From Chaetoceros tenuissimus (Eukaryota > Bacillariophyta > Thalassiosirophyceae > Chaetocerotales > Chaetocerotaceae): a DNA stretch of 64,000 nt. The notes beneath the pieces were generated by a model, which was given only the letters and a program-made list of their open reading frames with translations, was not told the DNA's origin and made no database searches. Positions 41,757 to 53,118 of this stretch are shown one piece after another; positions within the stretch are counted from its first letter, which is position 1, and each line of letters begins with the position of its first letter. The stretch spans positions 1,178,001-1,242,000 of the forward strand of contig BLLK01000051.1 in NCBI GenBank assembly GCA_021927905.1, read 5' to 3'. A program made the position numbers and the translations under genes.

Positions 41757-42542
41757 TTGAGTATTTCTTAGTCGAGATAGTTGTTATTTTGTGTGTATAA
41801 CCAATGGGAGGAAAATGAAGGTGGCAGGGAAATGTGCACGCAATGATACCGTGGTCTTTACAAGAGCAATCTCTGTATGCAAGAATCAATGATCTGACGT
41901 ACTTGAATTCAACCATGTTCGCGCACTGTAAATATTCCACATTCAACATGAATTTGAAGGAGAAGATTTTGATTGGACTTCATTTTCCCACTATCTCTCC
42001 ATACAAGAGTTAGGGTAAAGCTGAAAGATGAAAAAGCAATACAAAGGAAATGTATGTGCAAGGGCATGAAAATGTCTCCCGAAAGGGTCATTTGTCGTAT
42101 GACCATTTCTTCCCTAAGAATGAATGTTTGTATTGCACTATTTTTCTGAATTTGTTTTTGAAATTTAAGTGCTTTTTGTAATATCTCATTTGCTGACGAA
42201 ATTGCATAGAATATTTTCCTTCCCTTCCAAGCAAGCTTTATTCCAAGTTTCAACATCCTCCAGCTACGGCATGTTGCCATAGTTTTAAAAGTTTACAATT
42301 GTGAACACTATCTTATCTACTCTGTACTACTCTCCGTTCTCAGTATTTTCATACTCGTAAGTACTCAAACAGAAGATTTGTATTATTACAATTCTAGAAG
42401 AGATGAAACAAAAGTGTCTAGTATCAAATCATCGTCTACAAATAATAAGTATACACTTCCATGTATATATTCCTTTCATTCAGCTATGAACTAACTATTT
42501 TGTATTCTTCTTTGAAACTTAAAAGAGAAACCCATCGCAACC
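41757..42542. promoter_or_regulatory. Divergent intergenic region, duplicated at 52270-53118
   Basis: The 786-bp region is shared in order with its copy, with stretches such as AGGGTCATTTGTCGTATGACCATT (inspect about 42084; contains an inverted GTCAT/ATGAC pair) and CACTATCTTATCTACTCT nearly unchanged. Such conservation between copies in noncoding DNA may mark the shared promoter. Confidence 0.45.
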
Positions 42543-45500
42543 ATGGTCCATTTCAGTTCCAAAGCTCTCTGCGTATGCTTTTATGCATCTGCTATCTCTA
42601 TCAGTTCCTCTTCCCTCGTTTTTGCAAAGAACGATGAAGTTGAAGAAAACCGTGATCATCTCGCTCGTCGCCTTACTCCAGGTGCTTTTCCTCGTCCTAT
42701 TGGCATCAACAAGAACAAAGACGGTATTGAAACCACCTTTCTTCGTTCTTTGGTTGAAGATGTGAACATCACTCATCATGATGATTCCATCGGTGCTGAT
42801 CGCTTTCACTTAGCGACCAACTTCACTGGTTCTTATCCAAAGGCTGGTGAAAATGAAAATGCAAATCTTGTTGATATCAGTCTTGGAAGACGTGTAGCTC
42901 TTAGCAAGAATGGTTCTACTGCTGCTGTGGCAGGTAAGCTCTTTGATAAAGGAAATGAGAAGTTCCAGTGGATTGTGAAGGTCTTCAAGAAGGACTCTGT
43001 AACCAAGGAGTGGGATACTTCTGCGACTACCGAGGTAATTGAAGATTCAACCAAGTCTAGTATTTATGAGACTGATGCTAATGTGGAGATTGCTCTCAGC
43101 AACAATGGGGATCTTCTTTACGTTACCAACACCAAGGCAAAGCGTCCTAATGATACTGAACAGAAAAATGGTATTCTCCAAGTGTATCCTACATTTGATG
43201 CTTTTGGCACTGGGGAAGTAACTCAATTTCATGACTTCGATTTTGAAGTAACTGAAGATACCAGCACGGCTGTTGGATACTACTTTGACGCTCTGCAGGT
43301 AGATGCCACTGATACTGCCACTGTCGTAGGTGTCCCATACAAGGGAGAGGTATACGTCATTACAGGAATTCTAACTGTTAATAACTCTGTCAAGGTAAAA
43401 ATTGATTTTGGTCCAGTAGGATCAAACTCGCTCCTTGGAAGAAGTGTCGCGATTTCTAAGAATGGCCTTACCATTGCTGCAAGTGCTCCTGGCGAAAACA
43501 AGATCTACATTGCTCGAAAGGATGGTGATACTTGGTCCACCGAGGTGATTCTTGGATCAGACGTTGTCGGTAATGAAGCTGATACTGACCTTGGATCTAG
43601 CCTTGCAATCAATAAAGATGGAAGCATCATTGCTATTGGATCCAAGAACCATGATATTAATGGAGGCATTGATAGAGGTAGTGTCACTGTCATGAGAAAT
43701 AATGATGGTAGTGGCTGGACCAAACTGGATAGAACCTTGACCGGTGAAAGAGGAGAAGGAGATTACTCTCAAGGTTTCTACTATGTGGGCGATCAGTATG
43801 GAACTAGTCTTGCTTTAAGTGACATGGAGTCTGACAACGGTTCTGGTAATCTCAACAAGATTCGTATTGTCATCGGTGCTCCCAAGAATGATCCAGATGG
43901 CTTCGATAGTGCTGCCTATTACAATGGACATGTGGAAGTGTATGAAATTGACTTAAATGCTGAAAATCCAAAGTTTGAACAGGTCGCATATGACATAGAT
44001 GGTGGAAAATCGGGTCAAAAGTCAGGAACAAGTGTTGCGATTGATTCAGATGGTAATTCTATCCTTATTGGATCTCCAGGCTATGGAATGTCTAGTGCTA
44101 AGGGATACCCTGAAGGCTTTGCACAGATGTACGAGAAGACTGAGTACAGTGATGTTCCAAGTTTGATTCCGTCGACCGAGCCTTCTGTTTCTATGGAGCC
44201 GTCTTCATCTCCAAGTGTCACGACTCATCCTTCAACTGAGCCTTCCATTACTATGGAACCGTCTTCATCTCCAAGTGTCACGACTCATCCTTCAACTGAA
44301 CCTTCCATTACTATGGAGCCGTCTTCATCTCCAAGTATCACGACTCATCCTTCAACTGAACCTTCCGTTTCTATGGTCCCGTCTTCGTCTCCAAGTGTCA
44401 CGACGTCACCTTCTATTGTACCAAGTTCATCAATCATGCCATCTATCTTGCCTTCTAGTGAGACTGACAAAGAATTTCGTATCGTTTCTAGATTTGGAAA
44501 GTTTGGTGATGATACTAGAGATTGGTGCCTTACTGCTTCGGATAAAGTTTTTAAAGATGTCGCAAAGCTCAATGTTAGACCCTGTCGTTCTAATGTCGAA
44601 AGAACAAATGATCTTCAGCTCTGGAAGTTTACGTCTAATAGTCAACTGAAGCTCGCAGGACCTAAAGATTCTACCGGTTTTTGTGTAAAGCAAATCTTCA
44701 GACAACTAACTTTAGATGGATGTGACACCAACGAAAATATGATTGTTTTTGACTTCAAGGAAAATCCAAACAACAGTACTCTTGTTAGCATTACTAAGAT
44801 GAAAGGTGAAAAAATGTGGGAAGTTGGGTTTGATCCTGAAAGTAGATTCGAACGTTTGCGTCTCTACAGGGACGGTTCCCGGAATGAAGTATTGGATAAA
44901 TGGCAAGTTCTGTACAAACATGCTCATGATTGGGAGGGTATAGCTCCTTCTTCTATACCAAGCAACATTCCGTCAGATATTCCAAGTAGTAAGTGTCATC
45001 AATACTGATATTATCGAACTATTCATCTTCATTCTTCACTGGAATTGATACTGACTCCAACATTTCATTTAGACGTCCCTTCAGACCAACCGAGCAAGCT
45101 TCCGTCTATACAACCAAGTGACCAGCCTTCTGACGTACCAAGCAACATTCCGTCAGAAATTCCAACTGAGGTACCTCCAATTTCTGTCCCTGCCAAACTG
45201 CAATTATCAACAGCTTTTACTCATGCATGTACTCTCTACTCATCTGAAGTTCAATGCTTTGGAAGCAACAATTATGGCCAACTAGGAACTGATCCGAGTT
45301 TAGCAGCTTCAAGTTCACCAGTGACATTGACCATCCCTGATACTACGGCTACTCCTGTCAAGGTCGTGACTGGATACCAGTTCACATGTGTTCGTGCTGA
45401 CAACGGTAGAGTGTATTGTCTTGGTGAGAATACTTCTGGTCAGCTTGGTGATCAAACAAATCAACATCGCTCTTCTCCAGTTGCAGTGCACCAGGCAACC

Positions 45501-48320
45501 TCTACTACCACTTATCTAGAACAAGTCAAAGATATTGTAGCCCAAAATAGTATTGCATGTGCCATCTATGGTACAGAGGATAAAGTCTATTGCTGGGGTG
45601 ACAACAGTATGATTCAGATGCTGGGTTTGAATGGCCAAGCAGGAGTAAAGATGATGGCTGTGTCAGCTATGTCTGCATGCGTAGTATTGAACAACGATCT
45701 TGAATCAGTCCATTGCAAAGGTGACCCATCATCTCCATGGTACGAAAAAACCTTTGAAATGAGCCAACCAATCAAAAAGCTCACTGCTGGAGTAGAGCAC
45801 GTCTGTGCTTTACTTGACAATGATACTGCAACATGCTTCGGAGATAACAGTTTTGGTCAGCTAGGTATTGGATTTGCTGCCACTGGCTATGAATCTCCTA
45901 CTCCTCTTGTATCCTATGTCAATGACAATGACGAAACAGTGCCTTATGCAATCAAGGACATCAATGCTGGATTTCTATCCACTTGTCTCGTCTTAACAGA
46001 TGGAACACCTATGTGCTTCGGATTGAACGAGAACCGTCAACTTGGTATTGCTACTGGTGAAGGTGCTGAACTGTATCCACATGGGCTAGATGTGACCTTT
46101 CCTGATGGTACCCTTCCAGTCTCTGTACATGTTGGAGAATTGAATGGCTATGCAGTAATGTCTGACAATTCTGTGTATTCTTGGGGACTCAATCAAGAAT
46201 TTGGTCTCGGAATCGGATCGAATGATTATTCACTCGTCATTGGTTTCACTGCGAGGCCGGCAGGAAAGGTTCTTGTAAGTGTTAATTGTTTGTCCATGAT
46301 AACTTCTTTCGTCGTAAATAAAATTATTATTTCGGCAACTAATAAAATATATATTTTTGAATGATTCATTTTTACAGCCAAATTCCAGTTGTGTTCCATG
46401 CTCTGTTGATGCTGATTGTGACGGAAATCTCATTTGTGGAACTACTAGTGCTTGCGACGAGGAAAATTCAACAGGAAAGTATTGTACAGATCCATTTTTT
46501 GACCCTGCCAGCCCAATGACTTCTTACTTTTCTGCAAATTGTGGTCCAAGAGGGGCTGATGCTGAAGAAGAGAGTGGCCACTGTCCGAATGGCTACAGGG
46601 AAGTCTTATCCAAGCCTAATGATGAAGTCATTGAAGGATGTACGTATAATTCATGGAATGTGTATAAATGCAATGCACCGGTAAGTGTGACATTTTAAAT
46701 TTCTCACATTGCGTCTTATCATCATAGTATCTCATCAAATTATATTGCTTTAGCTGATTGCACCCCCAACTCCAGCACCAACTCCAGCACCAACTCCTCC
46801 CCCTCATATTAGTCCACTGCAATTATCGACAGCTTTTACTCATGCATGTACTCTCTACTCATCTGAAGTTCAATGCTTTGGAAGCAATAATTATGGCCAA
46901 CTAGGAACTGATCCGAGTTTAGCAGCTTCAAGCTCACCAGTGACATTGACCATCCCTGATACTACTGCTGCTCCGCTCAAGGTCGTGACTGGATACCAGT
47001 TCACATGTGTTCTTGCTGACAACGGTAGAGTGTATTGTGTTGGTGAGAACTCTTCTGGTCAGCTCGGTGATCAAACAAATCAACATCGCTCTTCTCCAGT
47101 TGCAGTGCACCAGCCAACCTCTACTACCACTTATCTAGAAGACGTCCAAGATATTGTAGCTGATTCTGGTATAACATGTGCTATCTATGGTACAGATGAC
47201 AAAGTCTATTGCTGGGGTGACGAAAGCTTGATTCAGATGCTGGGTTTGAATGGCCAAGCAGGAGTAAAGATGATGACTGTGTCAGCTATGTCTGGGTCTG
47301 CATGCGTAGTTTTGAACAACGATCTGAAATCAGTCCAATGCAAAAGTTACCCATCATCTCCATGGTACGAAAAAACCTTTGAAATGAGCCAACCAATCAA
47401 AAAGCTCACTTCTGGAAATGCACATGTCTGTGCTTTACTTGACAATGATACTGCAACATGCTTCGGAGATAACATGTTTGGTCAGCTAGGTATTGGATTT
47501 GCTGCTACCACTGGCTTTGAATCTCTCCCTTCTCTTCTTTCTTACGTCAATGACAATGACGAAACAGTGCCTTATGCAATCAAGAACATCAATGCTGGAT
47601 TTGATTCTACTTGTCTCGTCTTAACAGATGGAACACCTATGTGCTTCGGATTGAATGAGGCCTTTCGACTTGGTATTGCTACTGGTGGTCCAAAGGAGTA
47701 TCCACATGGGCTAGACGTGACCTTTCCTGATGGTACCCTTCCAGTCTCTGTACATGTTGGACAAATGAATGGCTATGCAGTAATGTCTGACAATTCTGTA
47801 TATTCTTGGGGACTCAATCAAGAATTTGGTCTCGGAATCGGATCGAATGATTATTCACTCGTCATTGGTTTCACTGCGAGGCCGGCAGGAAAGGTTCTTG
47901 TAAGTGTTAATTGTTTGTCCATGATAACTTCTTTCGTCAATCAAGTCATTTTTTTGGAAGCTAATGACATGTATATTTTTGTATAATTCATTTTTACAGC
48001 CAAATTCCAGTTGTGTTCCATGCTCTGTTGATGCTGATTGTGACGGAAATCTTATTTGTAGTGGTTACTCGAGTGATTGTAATATGAATCTTTATGGAGC
48101 AGCGTACTGTTCGGAGCCACTTTTCTTTTCTCATCACCCAATGACTTCCTACTTTTCTGTAAATTGTGGTCCAAGAGGGGCTGATGCTGAAGCAGATTTA
48201 AGTCAATGTTCGGATGGCTACAGGGAAGTCTTATCCAAGCCTTTGGAAAATTATCTTGCTCCTGAAGACTTTGAAGGATGTTTATATTATTCATGGACTG
48301 TTTATAAATGCAATGATTAA
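42543..48320 (+). CDS. Large secreted lectin-like protein A: propeller, stalk, trefoil, two RCC1 modules
   Basis: Five exons: 42543-44988, 45073-46274, 46378-46680, 46754-47899, 48000-48320; 1805 aa. Order: signal peptide (about 1-28); FG-GAP-like beta-propeller repeats (about 90-540, e.g. LGRSVAISKNGLTIAASAPG, SGTSVAIDSDGNSILIGSPG); PSxxPS stalk with four near-identical units (SMEPSSSPSVTTHPSTEPS); a ricin-B/trefoil-like region (DWCLTAS, LQLWKF, GFCVKQIFRQLTLDGC); a second Ser/Pro linker; an RCC1-type propeller (ACTLYSSEVQCFGSNNYGQLG); a Cys module (SCVPCSVDADCDGNLIC); then a second RCC1 propeller and second Cys module. Exons 4-5 duplicate exons 2-3. Likely a cell-surface or matrix adhesion protein; domain names rest on sequence resemblance. 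Confidence 0.8.
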
Positions 48321-48955
48321 ATAATACTTCGGCCTTCTCCGTTGTGATGAAAAAGAGATACATACTCTTCGCAGCTCTTTGTGCTCAACTAGGTCTACAG
48401 GTCAGCATCGCAGATGATTGATCTTTTCTTGATTTATCAAAAGTAAAAATGTAATCATGCTTTTCAAAATAGTACTAATGGCCTTTTTTTAACACTCATG
48501 TCATGTTATGCAATGGTAGAATCATAATATCAAAGTAGATACTTTCTGATTTATGAAGAAAAGCAACACGTCTTGTATGAGCATGTTCGATAAATGATTT
48601 GTGTTATTATTGTATCTAACACTGTAGTTGCCTTTTGCAACAGAGTGTCGTATCTAAATAAGATGATGAAGGGTACATCTGATAGATAAAAATAAACATG
48701 AAGCAGCTGATTCCTATTTTATGTCAGAGTTTCAGATTAATTTTAAGGGAACTACTTGCTAGACTTAGTTTCGTCGGTCAATGATCATTCGCATGCTGAG
48801 TCCAGCAGTTACTGATTCATGATGGTCTTCGGCACAAGGTAGTACAGTACTAAATACCTCAAATGAATAGAAAAACTTTGAGACTTGAAAAGGTAAGAAG
48901 AAAGAGTGAAGAAATGGATCTATTGTAGTATACCAGTAAGTACGTACGTACCAGT

Positions 48956-48976
48956 ATCCATGTTTCAAACATGGAT
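48956..48976. repeat. Hairpin repeat ATCCATGTTT, copy 1
   Basis: A perfect 10-bp inverted repeat with a 1-nt loop, followed by CTCTTCCCCTTTGTTTCTAT. Related copies are at 50425 and 57681, and a weaker one at 58187. Confidence 0.7.
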
Positions 48977-50424
48977 GGTATTCTTTCCTCTTCCCCTTTG
49001 TTTCTATATTTTGTGCCATCCATTTGTCAGAAGAATAATCACGGGGAAGGGCTAATGAAAATCAAGAGTTTTACATTGCAAGACTTTCTCCTCGAAATCC
49101 CGGTCAATCATTGGTTACATATTCATATTTACTTAACATTGCTACTCCTATTCCAAATACCACTTTACAACTTTGTCAATAAACGTTTCATTATACAAAA
49201 TGCATCGTAAAGCCATAAATACTAAATGCAAAATTCGAAAAAAAGGTGCTTTTTGTACTTTGACCCTTGGTGAAAATTCAGAGAAAGGAAGAGCTGCCTT
49301 TACAACATATGATGAAATGTTCCATTTGCCTCGCTTTTCCAGTTTCATCCAATATTTCTAGTCTATTTATGCTTTTTACAGCATCCAAGAAGATTCGGAA
49401 GAAATGAGTAGTTTGATCCAATTTCATGTCAAATACAATAATGCAAAACTTGCTTCTAGATTCAAATTTCGTTTCAACTCTGTCCAGTTAGAATTCAACC
49501 TATCAAGTAATGGCAAGTTTGATCCTAACCCTTGTCAAAAGTACCCACCCCTTTCTAAAAACCAAAGTTTCACCGGTAAAAGCATATTCGACTGCTTGGT
49601 CCATGAATCCATAATTTCTCTCTTTACCCACTTCAACGTTACGTATCCCTTGGTCATTTCGAAATATACTACTGCGAATTCATTCGATAACATGGTGGTT
49701 ATAGCTTTTCGTATTTGAAGGTAGGACTACACTCTTCATTTTCTCATTATTCCGATATTTTCTTCTATTTCAAGTCAAACCGTCATCATGAGCGCCATTC
49801 AATATTGATCCAATGGCCAATTTCATTTCAATAACCATTCTTGCAGTTTAAAACTGTATGAATATGTACGATCTATACTTTGTGTTGCATTGTATTCTAG
49901 CACTAAAGTTAGCTACGGCGGCAGAATGTCTTGTCTCGCTCGAATCCTCTTAGTTATAACTTACATGGTCGACAAAAGGGGTAGATTCGATTCCTATTTT
50001 ATGTCAACACATGTAGCGGTGCTTTTATATGACTGGCAGGGAGTTCGTTACTTGCTAGACTCAGTTTCGTTTGTTGATCATTCGCTTTGATTGGTCTAGC
50101 AGTTACTGATTCATAATGGTCTTTGACTAGTAGTAGTGTGGTAAGTAGTATAGTAAATGAATAGATAGACTTCGAGACTTGAAGAAGAGAAAATAAATGA
50201 ATCTTTGCTGTACCTATACGAGTAAGTACGTACTGTGCCGACGTTTCGAGAAGAAGTAAAAAGGTTTAGAAAGAAGCTCCTAGTAAGAAGTAAAGATCAT
50301 AGAAACAGTTTGTTGTGCTACAAACTTTTAATAAGCCAACGTTTCCAGAACATTCCGAAAATAATCTTATCCAAGAGGATTCATCAAACTCAGAAGTATT
50401 GCATACCATCCGTAGTACCTACGT

Positions 50425-50444
50425 ATCCATGTTTCTTAAACATG
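50425..50444. repeat. Hairpin repeat ATCCATGTTT, copy 2
   Basis: The left arm is intact, the loop is CTT, and the right arm AAACATG is shortened. A C/T-rich run with TTTCTCTTTCGTTTCTCTAT follows, as in the other copies. Confidence 0.55.
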
Positions 50445-51786
50445 TGAATACCCCCCTCTCTTTCTCTTTCGTTTCTCTATTCTTTCGCCATTTTCTTATT
50501 TCTCAATACCGGATACCTATCGTTTACAACACCTTGTATTGTACCAACAACGTAGTACTCGTAAACGAGTCGAGTCTTACTCGGAAGGAAGTAATATTAT
50601 GTGGATAGTATTGGTACGATATGAAAGCCCAGTCCAACTGACGTTGCAACCTTTGAATAGCTTTAATCTATAAATTCTACAGAAATTTAGCCTTTCATTC
50701 GCAGTGGACACAGAAAGAAGACTGGACAAGATGGAGCTGAGCAACCGGATAGGAAAAGAAAGGGTGGTTGGTTATGTCTCGGTCTAATAGCTAGACTCAT
50801 CATGGACTTCGTGAAGTCATACTAAGGTATGAATAAGTTTCCACACTATCTTCCATTTTCTGGTCGTGACCTACTTTAATATCCAAAGAGATACATGCTC
50901 CATGACCTCATTAGTCAGAGAGAAGATAAGACATATTTTTTGCCATCTTCGATATAGACTGGACAGGCTCCAAATAATAGCAACGAAACTTTTAGGAGAT
51001 ACTTCGACTATTGGAATTTTACAACCAAAATAAAGCATCGCTCATTCGAAGAGGTGATTCTATCGTGTCGGCTCAAAAGAGATGGAGAAAGATGCTTACC
51101 ATTGGCGCTGATAGAATTCCATTTGCTTCCATCATCTACCTTGGAATATTTCTTTCTCAAGTTCTTATGAACTTTGAGCTGGGAGAGAAAATCTTGAGAG
51201 TTCGTTGGTTTGGCGTAGGGAAAACATTGACAGCACAAATGTTGTTTTGACCTATCTTTTTCTTATCTCTATCAGTATGGAAAAAATTACCCAAAGTCGA
51301 TAAAACAAATGTGCTACTATAAACAGCGATGACGAAACAAGGTGAAGCTTTATAGAGAGGAAAGGCGCAGTGAAAATTTCTATTTGAATATCTTTCGTCG
51401 CTTCACTATTAAAAATGCTCTAGGACGTGCTACGAAACATGGTTTTTGAAAAGAAAGAGTGTAAGATGTAATAATTTCAGTGTTGGAGATTATAGCCATG
51501 ACTCTCAATGCTTCCATAAATCTAAATACTCACGTCATATGTCATGAAGAGAAAGATGTTTGGTATTTTCTACTAGCTATCAAATGATTTACCTTTGAAA
51601 TATTCGTCCAAGTATCTCCATATTTTTCAGTTGGAGCTATCGAAAAACGTACCCTGAAAGGTATTCTAAAAACGTTTTAAAACTTTACATTTAATTTAAC
51701 TAGATTCACATAGTATGGAACAACATCATACCGATAGGTGTTCACTCTGCCATTTGCTAAATATTTGAAGTAAGACGGTCATTGCT

Positions 51787-52266
51787 CTACTTTGTGGAAT
51801 AGGTAGGGATTCTCACATCTACTTCGCTTCCATCCTCTGATACAGATACTGTAATTCCGTATGCAGGATACTCCTGTTCTTCAATATACTCAGCGTCGTC
51901 GAAATCAAAAGCATGTCCACCAATCAGAGTAAACCAGGAAGGGCTTGGCTTCGACTCTTGCTTTTCATCATCATTTCCAGGCTCTTCTTGCTTTGATTCA
52001 GGAGTAACATTTCTTGCAAGAATGTTACTTTCATGATTTCCATTGGTAGACGAATGCTCTTGATGGGTTTGACTAGTACCATTTTCGACTCTGTTATCAT
52101 GCTCGTTCACAGCAGCCATGGCCTGGAGTAGGTTTCTACTTTCTTGGTTGGAAATTTGTCTAGGCGAGTTATTGATCATTGGAGGAGAAGAAACAGGAAG
52201 AGGTACATCCTCTCCATGTCCGATCAATGTCTCTTCTGTCTTCTGTTTCTTGGTTTGAGGACTCAT
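51787..52266 (-). CDS. Small hydrophilic protein, paralogue 2
   Basis: The 159-aa product is a close paralogue of 41238-41720 (MSPQTKKQKTEETLIGHG at the start, PSWFTLIGGHAFDFDDAEY near the end). The ATG at 52266 is preceded by an in-frame GTG, which is not used as a start here. Changes are spread through the disordered middle while the C-terminal block is kept, which suggests selection on that part. Function unknown; divergent from the second lectin-like gene. Confidence 0.6.
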   Translation of the reverse strand: MSPQTKKQKTEETLIGHGEDVPLPVSSPPMINNSPRQISNQESRNLLQAMAAVNEHDNRVENGTSQTHQEHSSTNGNHESNILARNVTPESKQEEPGNDDEKQESKPSPSWFTLIGGHAFDFDDAEYIEEQEYPAYGITVSVSEDGSEVDVRIPTYSTK

Positions 52267-52269
52267 CAC

Positions 52270-53118
52270 TGCTTATTGATTCTTGAATCTTCTGGATTTC
52301 AATTGAGTATTTCCTAGTCGAGATAGGTGTTATGTTGTGTGTATAACCAATGGGAGGAAAAATGAAGGTGGTAGGGAAATGTGCACGCAATGATACCGTG
52401 GTCTTTACAAGAGCAATCTCCGTATGCAAGAATCATACTCTGACGCACTTGTTTTTATAGCTGTTTTTGTCTTTGAAAATCTGTTCATGCCCTTTAAATA
52501 AATTAGATTCAACATGAATTTGAAGGAGAAGTTTTTGATTCGGATCTCCTTTCTCCACTATCTCTCCATACAAGAGTTAGGGTAAAGCTGGAAAATGAAA
52601 AGCAACACAATGCAATTTGTATGTGCAAGTTCCTGAAATTGTCCTCGAAAGGGTCATTTGTCGTATGACCATTTCTTCCCTAAGAATGAATGTTTGTATT
52701 GCACTATTTTTCTGAATTTATTTTTGAAATTTAAGTGCTTTTTGTAATATTTCATTTGCTGACGAAATTGCATAGAATATTTTCCTTCCCTTCCCAGCCA
52801 AATGGGAAGCTTTGTTCCAAGTTTCAATCCTCTGGCTCCATCATGTTGCCATAGTTTCAAAAGTTTACAATTGTGAACACTATCTTATCTACTCTCTACT
52901 ACTCTCTTTTCTCAGTATATTCATACTCGTAAGTACTCAAACAGAAGATTTGTATTATTACAATTCTAGAAGAGATGAAACCATTGTGAAAATCAAATCA
53001 TCATTTACAAATAATAAATATGCACTTATCACATAGGTATATATTTCTCTTTCATTCAGCTATGAACTAACTATTTTGTATTCTTCTTCGAAACTTAAAA
53101 GAGAAATCTATTGCAACC
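52270..53118. promoter_or_regulatory. Divergent intergenic region, copy 2
   Basis: Counterpart of 41757-42542 with indels. It contains the same AGGGTCATTTGTCGTATGAC stretch at about 52650 and the same A/T-rich leader before the start codon. Confidence 0.45.

Larger units (their letters stand above)
40698..44930. repeat. Segmental duplication 2, copy 1 (copy 2 about 50285-55485)
   Basis: A spacer, a small minus-strand gene, the gap between divergent genes and the first 800 or so codons of a large secreted protein are all present twice in the same order. Copy 2 carries extra DNA in its spacer. Homology stops at LDKWQ in the protein sequences, near 44903 and 55481. Confidence 0.9.
48321..51786. 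other. 3.4-kb gene-free region with flank repeats
   Basis: No gene is supported. It holds the 3' flank of lectin-like gene A (48321-49040), a related flank with no gene before it (about 49795-50600), and the duplicated spacer that precedes the second small gene (50285-51786). The flanks share GCATTGTATCTA..ACTG.AGTT, CAGCAGTTACTGATTCAT and the ATCCATGTTT hairpin with 57290-57760. The 104-codon frame at 49404-49718 has no recognisable feature. Confidence 0.6.

Noticed and set aside
49404-49718. 104-codon plus-strand frame
   Set aside because: No signal peptide, domain or paralogue; composition like the surrounding AT-rich spacer.
49900-50000. Possible tRNA because of CTCGAATCC and ATTCGATTCC strings
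   Set aside because: No cloverleaf arms or A box could be placed around them.
48321-51786. Retroelement or DNA transposon as the source of the repeats in this gap
   Set aside because: No integrase, reverse transcriptase or transposase frame, no terminal repeats and no target duplications were seen. The repeats are explained by duplication of lectin-gene flanks.
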